From: Granulicella arctica
GTDB lineage: Bacteria > Acidobacteriota > Terriglobia > Terriglobales > Acidobacteriaceae
Assembly (NCBI RefSeq): GCF_025685605.1
Contig: NZ_JAGTUT010000003.1
Span: forward strand, 179,986-243,985
DNA length: 64,000 nucleotides
Direction: 5' to 3'
A model generated the notes under the pieces. That model was not told the DNA's origin, made no database searches, and saw nothing but the letters and a program-made list of their open reading frames with translations. Shown here one piece after another: positions 9,547 to 17,929 of the stretch (within the stretch, counting starts at the first letter, position 1; every line of letters starts with the position of its first letter). Position numbers and translations under genes: made by a program.

Positions 9547-10359
9547 GGCTCTGTTGCATTAACTCTGTTAAGCGCAGTGAGCGCTCACGTTGTTCAATCA
9601 AGCAGCGTCCGTGAAGACATCGAACAGCTTGTTGACGAACCGCACCTCGTCCTTCACGTGCGGCTTACAGGTGAGGCAATGACCTCTGCGGATCATCCGC
9701 ATGACTTCGTAGCCCTTGATCGTAGCTAACGCGGTCTTCATTCTCTGAAAGCCCCGTGTCGGGCGGATGACTTGCTTCAGTGCTCCATGATCCGCTTCAA
9801 TGATGTTGTTCAGATATTTGCACGTGCGATGCTTTGCGTCGGCCGCCAGCTTGCCTTCTCGCTGCAAACGGCCGATCGCTTTGGGATACGATCCGAGCTG
9901 GTCGGTTGTGATCGAGGAGGGTAGCCAATGGCGCATCGTGGTCAACGCTTTACCTAGAAAGCGATAGGCTGCGTTCGTGTTCCGGCGGTCTGACAACATG
10001 AAGTCGATCAACCGGCCATGCTTGTCGACAGCCCGGAACAGGTACTTCCACTTGCCGCCAACCTTCACGTAGGTCTCATCCACTCGCCACGAGGTCGCCC
10101 GATAGCCTTGATACCAGCGGACTCGCTTCTCCAATTCAGGTGCGTAATGATGGACCCAGCGCATGATCGTGACGGGTCTACCTCTACGCCGCGCTCCTGC
10201 ATCATCTCCGATAAATCACGGTAGGAGATCCCGTACTTGCAGTACCAGCGAACACACACCAGGATGATCGCAACAGGAAAACGACGACGCTTGAACATGA
10301 GCCATCCTAACGTCTCTATGCCGCCCAGGCTCCTGATACCGAGTTAATGCAACAGAGCC
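9547..10359 (-). mobile_element. IS6-family insertion sequence, copy 1
   Basis: An 813-bp element with ends GGCTCTGTTGCATTAACTC at 9547-9565 and its exact reverse complement at 10341-10359. The transposase is leftward and frameshifted. The 8-bp flanks (TCAGAGTC and AACGCACG) do not match, so no target duplication is visible. A related, more decayed copy in the same orientation is at 26070-26869. Confidence 0.85.
9598..10298 (-). pseudogene. IS6-family transposase, frameshifted (copy 1)
   Basis: The N-terminal part starts MFKRRRFPVAIILVCVRWY with the YGISYRDLSEMMQERGVEVD region. A frameshift at about 10165-10175 moves reading to the frame starting MRWVHHYAPELEKRVRW. The DDE core is present: WRVDETYVKVGGKW, then TTDQLGSYPKAI and NIIEADHGALKQVI. 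Apart from the shift it is close to full length (about 230 residues), so the break is recent or a sequencing slip. Confidence 0.8.
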
Positions 10360-10615
10360 AACGCACGGGTGTAGTGCTGCATGCCGCGTGCGACCATGGA
10401 CTGCGCCTGGAATCCCGTGCCCAGCCGGGCGGTGTCGCTTCCCTGCTTCTCGGTCCAGCCCCAGTCGCCGAGGATGAGGGCGTGCGCGGCGGCGGGTCGA
10501 TTGGCTGCGCCCAGAGACGCGTCAGGGTGGGCATCGCGGCGAAGGCGCTCCAGGCGAGGGTCTGCTCTAGAAAGCGGCGCCGGAATAACAAGCTGGTCTG
10601 ATGATCAATCGTCAT
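10360..10615 (-). pseudogene. Metallophosphoesterase N-terminal stub truncated by IS6
   Basis: The minus strand reads MTIDHQTSLLFRRRFLEQTL plus a hydrophobic, Tat/Sec-like leader, then QPIDPPP. A frameshift leads into HALILGDWGW, the first metal-binding motif of purple-acid-phosphatase-like metallophosphoesterases, followed by SMVARGMQHYTRAL. The gene stops at the IS6 end at 10359; the remaining metal-binding motifs are absent. Confidence 0.6.
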
Positions 10616-10683
10616 GGAGTACCCACTTTCTACCAAGAAGCAGCTTACTTCCAACTAGCTGAGAAGAAGGTATAATCCGTACC

Positions 10684-11358
10684 TTAACCTGATTCGCCAT
10701 TGTGGGCATTGTGCCGTCGACGAGTTCTCTTTCCTGCAACGAGCAACCGGCGACGCCCACCGAAAGACCACTGCCGCACAGGACCAACATCTACATGGAC
10801 GAATTGAGAGCGTGGATAGTACCCCACTCCTCCCATCCCCAGAGCACGGGCAACGTCTCTCAGATGCATGGTGCTGACACCGGGAACCCGTATGTCGATT
10901 GCTTTGGACAGCATATGCTGCGAATTTTCCGCGACGCCAGTGACTGGAGCCAGTGTACGTAGATACTCATTCGACTCTGGTGACCGATAGCCGCAAAGGA
11001 CCTCGATCACTCCCTGCGGTTTGTGCAGCTTAGCCATGAGGAGATGAAGAATGTCAAATTCTTTCACATCATAGTGAGCGTCCTCATTGGTGCGAGAATC
11101 TCGTAGAAAGTGGTTCAGCATTGCAGTCCCGTTGTCTAGATAGAGATCTCCTCTCCGGTAAGCGACATCGATTGCTTCGCCAGTATGGAGATGCTTCATC
11201 CGCAGCCTGTAGGTCTCAGGCTCCGCGGTGTGTCTACTTGCCAGCAACGGTGCTCTTATCGTCCGATCTTCCAACACCTCAGATCGCGCGCACTTCGGCG
11301 GCAGAGTCAACGCGATCGCAAGGAATAAGACTGCCTTTAAATGTTTAAACCTGCGCAT
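10684..11358 (-). CDS. DUF882 / M15-like peptidoglycan-associated protein (YcbK type)
   Basis: 224 residues. A signal-type N-terminus (LKAVLFLAIALTLPPKC) precedes a DUF882 domain at about 50-205. Family motifs are VLCGYRSPESNEYLR, SQHMLSKAIDIRV and the final VGYYPRSQFVHVDVGPVRQW, which carry the presumed zinc-binding His and Asp residues shared with D,D/L,D-carboxypeptidases. The ATG has GAGG upstream and overlaps the preceding small gene by 14 bases, which suggests translational coupling. The C-terminus is Arg-rich. Confidence 0.85.
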   Translation of the reverse strand: MRRFKHLKAVLFLAIALTLPPKCARSEVLEDRTIRAPLLASRHTAEPETYRLRMKHLHTGEAIDVAYRRGDLYLDNGTAMLNHFLRDSRTNEDAHYDVKEFDILHLLMAKLHKPQGVIEVLCGYRSPESNEYLRTLAPVTGVAENSQHMLSKAIDIRVPGVSTMHLRDVARALGMGGVGYYPRSQFVHVDVGPVRQWSFGGRRRLLVAGKRTRRRHNAHNGESG

Positions 11359-11632
11359 AAAACCTCATTGGATTCTGCTCCAGTCTGACTTCCAACATTC
11401 GTGGAACAAAGCACTGGACGCATGCACCAAGTCCGACTCTCCTGAACGGACATGAAAGCAGAGCATCGTCTTCGTGCATGAATGTCAATTCGAGCCATAC
11501 GCCTAAGGCCATGGACAACAAACAAACGGCAAGTAAGATGACCGCAAACCACTTGTCTTCCCGCGTAAACCGCATCCTCTGCACACGCTTGGTAGTGCCT
11601 TTAAAACTGCGATATCGCGTAGAAAAGGGCAT
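11345..11632 (-). CDS. Small single-pass membrane protein
   Basis: 95 residues. A basic N-terminus (MPFSTRYRSFKGTTKRVQRM) precedes one transmembrane helix (WFAVILLAVCLLSMALGVWL), then a Cys-containing tail (LLSCPFRR, GACVQCFVP). The start at 11632 has GGAAGAGACG immediately upstream. The CxxC pair may bind metal or form a disulphide. It is followed by the DUF882 gene with overlap and preceded by the MerC-domain gene. No family recognised. Confidence 0.6.
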   Translation of the reverse strand: MPFSTRYRSFKGTTKRVQRMRFTREDKWFAVILLAVCLLSMALGVWLELTFMHEDDALLSCPFRRVGLGACVQCFVPRMLEVRLEQNPMRFYAQV

Positions 11633-11674
11633 CGTCTCTTCCGCCTTGAAGGATCCTTTTACAGTTCGTTAAGA

Positions 11675-12082
11675 CTAGGAACAGCGAGTGCATTGCCGGC
11701 AGAAGGTGTGGTTCATCCTGTGCGCAACAATCATGAAAGCACTCCCTCCGAGAGTTACGGCCAACTCAGCGCCATGCGAAGGAAGAAGGTCTCCGAACCA
11801 CGCGCCTGTGAAGATCAGCGTCAAACCGACACCCATGAGGCCAAGGATGAGTCTGCGCTTGTGCTTGCGGTAGCCCGTCACGAGAGCAATCGCACCAATC
11901 ACAGCGATGCACACTGCCAACACACGATGGGTATGTTCCTCCGAGGGTAGAAAATGAGCGAAGACGATCGATAGAGAGAGAAGCATGGGTGTCGCTACGC
12001 AGTGAATGACGCAGGCTATGGAAGCGAACTCTCCGAGCCGATCAAAATTCCCTTCGAACAATTTGGATTGCAGCATAGGCAT
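11675..12082 (-). CDS. MerC-domain membrane protein
   Basis: About 135 residues with four predicted transmembrane segments. The signature ACVIHCVATPML, with a Cys-His-Cys arrangement in the first helix, is the MerC hallmark, seen in mercuric-ion transporters and in many MerC-like proteins of unclear metal specificity. A second Cys cluster is at the C-terminus (FCRQCTRCS). The start at 12082 follows GGAGG. It lies just downstream of the TonB-dependent receptor, consistent with a metal uptake or handling cluster. Confidence 0.8.
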   Translation of the reverse strand: MPMLQSKLFEGNFDRLGEFASIACVIHCVATPMLLSLSIVFAHFLPSEEHTHRVLAVCIAVIGAIALVTGYRKHKRRLILGLMGVGLTLIFTGAWFGDLLPSHGAELAVTLGGSAFMIVAHRMNHTFCRQCTRCS

Positions 12083-12184
12083 AGGGCCGACCTCCTCCAG
12101 GCGGACGCAGCGTAGTAGCCAGTTTGCGCAGGGTCTCCAATGATCGACGCGTGTTCCGCCGATCACTGGAGACTATGGTCGGAG

Positions 12185-14914
12185 CTAGAAGTGGTAGCCA
12201 ATCTCCGCCGTCATCGCCCGCGGTGTGACATAGTGCGTGCCGCTGAAGGTGGAGAGGAAGTTATAAAGCGCTACCTTGTTCGTCAGATTGACCGCCGTAA
12301 TCCGAAGGCTTATGCGGTGCTTGTCCCCTTTGAACAGATTGTCTTCGCCGACAGAGAGGTCAAAGAGATTGCGATGGGCAATACGTGGCGGATTCTTGTC
12401 ATCATCTTCGGTGTTTGGAGCCGGGATACTGACGAGATTCGAGGTCAGCTGGTTTGCCTGGCAGAGACCTGGCAGACCGGCAAAGGGTGTTGCTTTAACC
12501 CCGTTGCAGGTGAGCCCTGCCTGCGCCTGCTGATCGGCCGTGAGCTTACTCAGGTCAATGTAATCGACGCCGTTTAGAATGACACCGCCGCACGGACTAT
12601 TGGCTCCTGTGGGATTGAAGCATGGCACCGCTCCTGCCGTCAGACCGCTGTCGAAGCGCCAGTTGAACCCAATGAATGGACCATGTTTGAAGGGTGTTTG
12701 ATACTGCAGATGCGTTGTCTCGTTATAGCGTTCGTCGTGATCGATGCGGAAGGGAAAGCCGCTCTGGCCCACAGTAGCTCCTGCACCGGCCGTTTGAGGC
12801 GGAAAGAAGCGTGCTGCAACTCCGGACATCACGACGAAGGCCGTCAGATTGTGGAAGTTCGGCACATCGGCGCGCAAGGCGAACCCGGGAATCTTCGAGT
12901 TATGCCAATCGATCGGGAAGGTGATGGGCGTGTTTCCAACCACACTGAAGTCGAAAGCATTATGCGTATATTTCCAAATGTAATCGCCGCTAATAACAAC
13001 GTTCTTGCCAAAGGCCTGTTGGAGTCCGGCATGAAATTCGTTCTTGAAGCCTGGAGCTACCGTCGCATTGCCACCCTGGCATGCGAGCAACGGACTTAGA
13101 ATGTTATTGCTGCAGCCTTGGCTCGAGATAACCAAGTTCTCATTGAAGGGTGTTTCGAGGGTTCGAGCGTAAGAGGCGCGTAGAACAGTACCCGTCCTCT
13201 TGACGTTATAAGCTGCTCCCACTCTGGGTTCTGCTTGCCGAGAGACAGCCAGGCCGTTGTAAAGATCACCGCGAATACCAAGATTGAAGTTCCAATTCCC
13301 TGCCTTGATCTGGTCCTGTACATACAAAGCAAGTTCTTTGATATCCGTTTGACCGGAGTAACTGTAAAGTCCGCCCCCTCGCGTCAGATCAAAGGGAAGG
13401 AGGTCGGGGTTGAAGGTACCTCCGACCGAGGCATCGTTTGAAATAAGTCCGGCACTTGCGCATTGCGAAGGATCGTTGAAGCCAGATTGAGAGGCCCCCG
13501 TCGCATCAACGCAGGGTGCGTTGAAGGTGGAGTCAACGAGACCAAGTTGATCGTGCTCACGCAGGAAGGTTTGCGAGTAGACGGCTCCTGCCTTGAAGTT
13601 GTTCCGGCCTTTGATGTAGGAAAGATCGGTACGAGCTCCGGCATTGGTGAGCTGCCGTTGCTGTGCGATTGATTCGGTTCCGACTGGTCCTAAATCTGCG
13701 AGCAGGTTATGGCTGGGATAGTAGTTGTATTGATCATGCCGAATGTACGGTGCGAAGTTGAAGACGGAATTCGTCCCAACAATCCGGGTAAAGATCGGAG
13801 AGATGTTGAACGTTTCGATCTTATTACGCTGGTCCGTATCGCCGACATTGGAGAAAACAGGGTTCGCTCCGCTGCCGCCACTAGTGACGTTCTGGACCTG
13901 AAGGTTGTCGTAAGTATTCGGAGTTTGGAACCAGGACCGGCTGTACGTGAGGTTAAGGTGGACGGAGTTCTTTTCGGAGAACTGACGATCAATGCGGTCG
14001 AAGACATTCTGTTCATTTCCCTTGGCATGGAAGACCGCAAATTCAGCTGGATCAAGGAAGCGACCCGTATTCAGGCCATCAATCTCGAAGAAGTTACCCC
14101 ACTTCGGTCCGCCGTAGGAGATATCGAATGCGCCAGTGGCGGTGCCGAACGTGCCGTAAGAGGTCGTCACGCTGCCTGTAGGCTTGGTCACACCTTGGCC
14201 AGACCGTGTCGTTACGTTGATGATCAGAGCGGTCTTATCACCGTATTCGGCTGGTGGAGCCCCGGAAATTACTTCGATCGACTGGATGGAATTTGATGGA
14301 ATTTGATTTGAGAACACCTTGCTCTGCTGATCGGTTATGGGTTGACCATCAAGGGAAAACGAGTTGGAAGCGTGGTCGCCCAATCCGTGAAACAGACCGT
14401 TGGAATCGGCAGCAACGCCTGGAGACGAAAGTGTGACCAGCGAACTTAGAGTGGAGGAGGGTGTCTCAAGAGGCAATTTTTGGAAGAGCCCGCGGTCCAC
14501 GTCCGTATGGAAGACGGAACTACTTTCAAGTAAATCAGCGGCTTCCACGTTCACCACCGTGGAGGATGTTCCTACCTTAAGCGACTCATTCAGGACGACA
14601 GGTACAGTCGATTCGATCTCGACATCCTGTGCGAGAGACGAAAAACCAGATCCCGTCACGGTCACGTGGTAGGGGTTAAGCGGAATGTTGGTGAAGAGAT
14701 AATGTCCGCCACTATCGGTCGTGCTGTTCCGATTGAAGCCACTGACTGGATTGATCAGACTTACGACGGCACCAGGCAGTACCGCACCGCTGGGATCAGT
14801 GATGACGCCAGACAGAGTGCCGGCACTCCCGGCGGATTGTGCCCAAAGGGCTGAAAAGGTTGAAAATAAAGACACGGATGCTACAAAGACGACGCGTCGG
14901 ATAGACGTGTGCAT
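12185..14914 (-). CDS. TonB-dependent receptor with carboxypeptidase-regulatory-like N-terminal domain
   Basis: 909 residues. After the signal peptide (ending ALWAQ), a CarboxypepD_reg-like Ig domain spans about 32-110 (SGVITDPSGAVLPGAVVSL). Next come a plug domain with LDGQPITDQQSK and IQSIEVISGAPPAEYGDKT, and a 22-strand barrel ending in the aromatic EIGYHF. It belongs to the large acidobacterial SusC/OmpA-related receptor group. Within a leftward cluster with a MerC protein and a His/Cys-rich peptide, metal or metallophore uptake is an inference. Confidence 0.92.
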   Translation of the reverse strand: MHTSIRRVVFVASVSLFSTFSALWAQSAGSAGTLSGVITDPSGAVLPGAVVSLINPVSGFNRNSTTDSGGHYLFTNIPLNPYHVTVTGSGFSSLAQDVEIESTVPVVLNESLKVGTSSTVVNVEAADLLESSSVFHTDVDRGLFQKLPLETPSSTLSSLVTLSSPGVAADSNGLFHGLGDHASNSFSLDGQPITDQQSKVFSNQIPSNSIQSIEVISGAPPAEYGDKTALIINVTTRSGQGVTKPTGSVTTSYGTFGTATGAFDISYGGPKWGNFFEIDGLNTGRFLDPAEFAVFHAKGNEQNVFDRIDRQFSEKNSVHLNLTYSRSWFQTPNTYDNLQVQNVTSGGSGANPVFSNVGDTDQRNKIETFNISPIFTRIVGTNSVFNFAPYIRHDQYNYYPSHNLLADLGPVGTESIAQQRQLTNAGARTDLSYIKGRNNFKAGAVYSQTFLREHDQLGLVDSTFNAPCVDATGASQSGFNDPSQCASAGLISNDASVGGTFNPDLLPFDLTRGGGLYSYSGQTDIKELALYVQDQIKAGNWNFNLGIRGDLYNGLAVSRQAEPRVGAAYNVKRTGTVLRASYARTLETPFNENLVISSQGCSNNILSPLLACQGGNATVAPGFKNEFHAGLQQAFGKNVVISGDYIWKYTHNAFDFSVVGNTPITFPIDWHNSKIPGFALRADVPNFHNLTAFVVMSGVAARFFPPQTAGAGATVGQSGFPFRIDHDERYNETTHLQYQTPFKHGPFIGFNWRFDSGLTAGAVPCFNPTGANSPCGGVILNGVDYIDLSKLTADQQAQAGLTCNGVKATPFAGLPGLCQANQLTSNLVSIPAPNTEDDDKNPPRIAHRNLFDLSVGEDNLFKGDKHRISLRITAVNLTNKVALYNFLSTFSGTHYVTPRAMTAEIGYHF

Positions 14915-14954
14915 ACAAACCCCCTAAGTTAAACCTGGATGGATAAACGCTGAT

Positions 14955-15269
14955 CTACGAGAGAGGAGCGCTGGCAGGCGGGGGTCTGATGAACAGTGCA
15001 AAAGGAGAAAGCAGGCGGGAACGAGGAGCAGGTAACGTAGCGTCGATTACGCCAAGTACGATTGCTCTCGATAGCTGAATCGGGGGTGCAATAATTTGGA
15101 CTACGCTGTGTGCGGTCGAACACAACCCGCAATCGCCGTGAATCGTTCCCTGGGGATGAGTATGGGTGACCGATAAAGTTCCGCCAAGCAGTACAAGCCC
15201 AACGCATAGAACCGCGAGGAGAACTCTCCAACGCGCTTGCAGATGAGAAGGTGACATTTGACGGAACAT
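14955..15269 (-). CDS. Small exported His/Cys protein (DUF2946-like)
   Basis: 104 residues. One hydrophobic export segment (VLLAVLCVGLVLLGGTLSV) precedes a potential metal-binding stretch THTHPQGTIHGDCGLCSTAH. DUF2946-like proteins with such motifs are commonly adjacent to TonB receptors and copper or other metal proteins. It sits directly upstream of the receptor. The tail ends in PPPASAPLS. Binding of a metal is inferred from the HxH and CxxC spacing only. Confidence 0.65.
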   Translation of the reverse strand: MFRQMSPSHLQARWRVLLAVLCVGLVLLGGTLSVTHTHPQGTIHGDCGLCSTAHSVVQIIAPPIQLSRAIVLGVIDATLPAPRSRLLSPFALFIRPPPASAPLS

Positions 15270-15360
15270 AAAGGAACTATATCGCGGCTTGAGTTAAATT
15301 GATAATTATCTTTCAGCAGCAAATGATGTCGACGTTGAGTGAAATCTTTCGTGAGAAAAG

Positions 15361-15972
15361 TCAGCAACAACTACAGACCCGTCCCTCCCGTGCCCTTCTC
15401 CCTTCAACGATCAAGATCGGCACGGCTATCAGAGCCGCGCCCTGGTCGAGCCAGTGGAGGCCAAAGAGCGCCTGCAGGAGCAGACCGGCAAGAGTAAGCG
15501 CAGCAAGGTATGCGCACGTTGCCGATTGCACAGCATCCGCGCGTAATGCTTTGTTTCCCGTTCGGTCTGCCTCATTACGCTTCATATGAGCGAGAACAGG
15601 CATGAGCAGCAGCGCTCCTCCCGTGATCGCCATGCCGAGACGACTTGTCTCCGCTTCGACATGGCGGTACATCCCGGCAAGTGCAATGAGCAGCACGATA
15701 CCTGCAAGGGCGTAGAGCAATAGCCCACAGAGCTTTGCTGCTCGGATCTGCGAAACGCGCCATCGGGGCGCGAATTGCAGCAGAACAGCTACGGCCGAGA
15801 CAATCTCCACAAAGCTGTCTGAGCCGAAGGCTAGAAGGGACACACTTCTGGCTCTCCAAGCAGCTGTCAAAGCAGCAGAGCACTCGACCGTCATCCAGCA
15901 AAGCGTCACCCACTGAAGAATCATGATGCGCTTCTTTGCCGACTCTCGCCGAACAGCGATCGTCGTCATCAC
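15361..15972 (-). CDS. Cation-transporter-like (CDF/TMEM163-like) membrane protein
   Basis: 203 residues, about six transmembrane segments. FGSDSFVEIVSA and LRADAVQSATCAYLAALTL match the two metal-site helices of CDF/TMEM163-like transporters, where the Asp/Ser residues coordinate a divalent cation. It lacks the cytoplasmic C-terminal domain of classical CDF proteins and ends in a Cys pair (VCSCC). The start overlaps the previous gene's stop (ATGA-type overlap at 15969-15972), so they are translationally coupled. Confidence 0.75.
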   Translation of the reverse strand: MMTTIAVRRESAKKRIMILQWVTLCWMTVECSAALTAAWRARSVSLLAFGSDSFVEIVSAVAVLLQFAPRWRVSQIRAAKLCGLLLYALAGIVLLIALAGMYRHVEAETSRLGMAITGGALLLMPVLAHMKRNEADRTGNKALRADAVQSATCAYLAALTLAGLLLQALFGLHWLDQGAALIAVPILIVEGRRAREGRVCSCC

Positions 15973-16535
15973 TTATGCCTCCGTGCAATCCCAACAAGAA
16001 GACCGCCGCTCAATCCTATCGACTGTTGGTGATCCGCTGCAAAGCTGTAATCGTAGGCAGGTTCGAGGTACCAACCGAAGCGATGCCTGCCACTCGGCCA
16101 AAACATGAAGTCTCCCGCTATTTCACCGGCTAAGGTGTTGGATGTTTTTCCACCTTGTTGAAGATGAACCCATTCTGGCCCGACGCCCAGCATGAACTCT
16201 GTTTTCGCGGAAAGGGTCCAGGGCTTTTTGAAAAGCAGGTCAGTATCCCACTCAGTGGAACCTTTGGAATAGAAGGGTGAAATGCCTGCCTCAAGTTCCA
16301 AGACGTTTTCGATTGGTGTGGTCTCGGCGGCTAAATTCGGGGCGAATGTGGCCGCTCCACCACTGAAGTTCCAGCTTGTCGCAGCACCTATCTCAAGAAT
16401 CACTCTTGGGTCATCATCGACATCGGAATGCTGCGTGCAATCAGCGGCGGCAAGCGGAAGCGCCTGTCCAGTGACAGTTATGGAAGGACAAAGCAGCAGA
16501 CACGCCGCAAAGGGCGTGAGCACAAGGGAACGCAT
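15969..16535 (-). CDS. Outer-membrane beta-barrel-like protein
   Basis: 188 residues with a signal peptide (MRSLVLTPFAACLLLCPSIT). The mature protein is built of alternating amphipathic strands (VILEIGAATSWNFSGG, FMLGVGPEWVHLQQGG, RFGWYLEPAYDYSFA), as in small outer-membrane barrels found next to metal transporters. Overlap with the downstream transporter gene supports co-expression. The ATG at 16535 opens the signal sequence; the longer frame is rejected. Confidence 0.65.
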   Translation of the reverse strand: MRSLVLTPFAACLLLCPSITVTGQALPLAAADCTQHSDVDDDPRVILEIGAATSWNFSGGAATFAPNLAAETTPIENVLELEAGISPFYSKGSTEWDTDLLFKKPWTLSAKTEFMLGVGPEWVHLQQGGKTSNTLAGEIAGDFMFWPSGRHRFGWYLEPAYDYSFAADHQQSIGLSGGLLVGIARRHK

Positions 16536-16596
16536 AGATTGATCTCTCCAGAGGGTTGTTTGTGTGCCGCGGTGCGTAGTCCGTCGAGTCAAAACG

Positions 16597-16935
16597 CTAT
16601 GGGAGAGTCATACGGGGCGGTCGGACAGCAGGCGATTGCCTGGAAAGAGCAAGCTGTAACGATTCGGAGATATCAGCAGCAGACACCGTTCGCTGCGAGG
16701 TAAGTACTGGACCAGCTACGGGGAGACCTTGCAACGCCCAGCATGAGCAGACCCCGTTACAGGTATCTGGTGCGATAGGAGTTGGACGCTTTACAGAAGA
16801 CTGCGACGGATGGGCTTTGATCACCAAGCCATCGCATGCTTCGCAAGGGGTCGAGCGGATTGTCAGGCACGTCACAACCAGGCACAATAGCCACGCAAGT
16901 GACCGAGTACGAATTGTAGGAAATCGGCCCACCAT
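16597..16935 (-). CDS. Small exported Cys-containing protein
   Basis: 112 residues. An export signal (SLAWLLCLVVTCLTI) precedes a region with CEAC and TCNGVCSC cysteine motifs. It is the first gene of the leftward metal-related cluster (16935 to 10684). No family recognised. The cysteine spacing is compatible with metal or thiol chemistry. No strong ribosome site is visible. Confidence 0.45.
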   Translation of the reverse strand: MVGRFPTIRTRSLAWLLCLVVTCLTIRSTPCEACDGLVIKAHPSQSSVKRPTPIAPDTCNGVCSCWALQGLPVAGPVLTSQRTVSAADISESLQLALSRQSPAVRPPRMTLP

Positions 16936-16978
16936 CCAACGATAATCCGGAACCGTCCTAGTGCCAACCGGGGTGAAT

Positions 16979-17243
16979 TCAAGAAACGGAAGTTTACGTA
17001 TGCTAACGACAAGAAATCGTCCTTGATCATGTCGCCGAGCACGACCGTTTAGTCGGCCATTGATTGTCGGACGACCTCTGCGACATCTTTTAGCTCTGGA
17101 AAGTCCGTTCCGAGCAGCTCAGAGCGTCTGTCCTGTAAACCCTCATTTGCCCTACAGACGCTTGTCTCTGCAATTACACGGGCACGAAAGCCATCTGAAT
17201 TCATCGTAACTCGGCCACTATTTGCGTAAATTCCGTTTCTTGA
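16979..17243. repeat. Inverted copies of an 18-bp motif in a divergent promoter region
   Basis: CAAGAAACGGAAGTTTACG (from 16980) and CGTAAATTCCGTTTCTTG (from 17225) face each other about 250 bp apart, between the leftward and rightward metal/iron clusters. A third related motif (ATAAATTCCGTTTCTTGTG) lies near 32038-32056. A leftward frame (start about 17264, end 17049) runs through the interval but has no recognisable product. The 470-bp gap otherwise holds the divergent promoters. Confidence 0.35.
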
Positions 17244-17404
17244 GGGGACGCCTAATGCGACGCGCATTTGCATCCTGACGCTCCATAGATGGTTTAGCGT
17301 ATGTAATACAAAGAAAACAACTAAGTTCCGGTAGACATCCTTATGTATGGTCGATTGTGGGCTTTTCAGCATGGATTGATACCGGCCTCGGATTGCGGTT
17401 CTGG

Positions 17405-17812
17405 ATGTTTTGGGTTTCAATCAAGCCATTGCGTAAAATCCTTTCCATTCTGTTGCTGGTGCTGTTTGGCCTTCCTTCCGTGTCGCCCCTATTCGCTTTA
17501 GGGACCGGCGCGGACTCGGGTGTGCCAGCCTGCTGCCGCAGAAATGGAGCGCACCACTGCCTCATGAACATGGCAGAACAGGGTGATTCTTCCGGACATC
17601 ATCACGTCAGTGCACCGGTTCAGAAGTGCCCCTATTGTCCTAAAGCCGTCTCCGCCACATCGCTGGATCATCTTGGCCTGGGGGTGTCCGCCACGATGTT
17701 CTCGGCAGCCGTAAGTCATCCAGCCGGTATTGTTCAGACTGAATCGAAGCGGCGTATCTCACGTGATCGATCCCGTCAGAAGCGCGGCCCTCCAGCATTG
17801 TCCCTCCTCTAA
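17405..17812 (+). CDS. Exported Cys/His-rich small protein
   Basis: About 135 residues. A signal anchor (LRKILSILLLVLFGLPSVSP) is followed by ACCRRNGAHHCLMNM, SGHHHVS and KCPYCPKA. This Cys/His-rich layout is typical of small exported proteins encoded beside copper or iron TonB receptors. The ATG at 17405 is preferred; further upstream starts add only a short hydrophobic run. It is the first gene of the rightward receptor-PepSY group. Confidence 0.6.
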   Translation: MFWVSIKPLRKILSILLLVLFGLPSVSPLFALGTGADSGVPACCRRNGAHHCLMNMAEQGDSSGHHHVSAPVQKCPYCPKAVSATSLDHLGLGVSATMFSAAVSHPAGIVQTESKRRISRDRSRQKRGPPALSLL

Positions 17813-17929
17813 ATCGTTTCCGCGCCGGTTCTTCCGGCGATTCGCAGACGGCTCGCATCTTGTATGCGCGTCCTTGGCTTGCCCTTTTTCAATGGGCTTG
17901 TGTCTGCCTTGCTGCACCTGAGAGAACAC

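Noticed and set aside
12683..14296. Rightward open frames opposite the TonB-dependent receptor
   Set aside because: Antisense shadows; the receptor frame is full length with all expected domains.
17049..17264. Leftward small frame in the divergent metal promoter region
   Set aside because: Open but without a ribosome site or family; overlaps the inverted motif and the promoter region.
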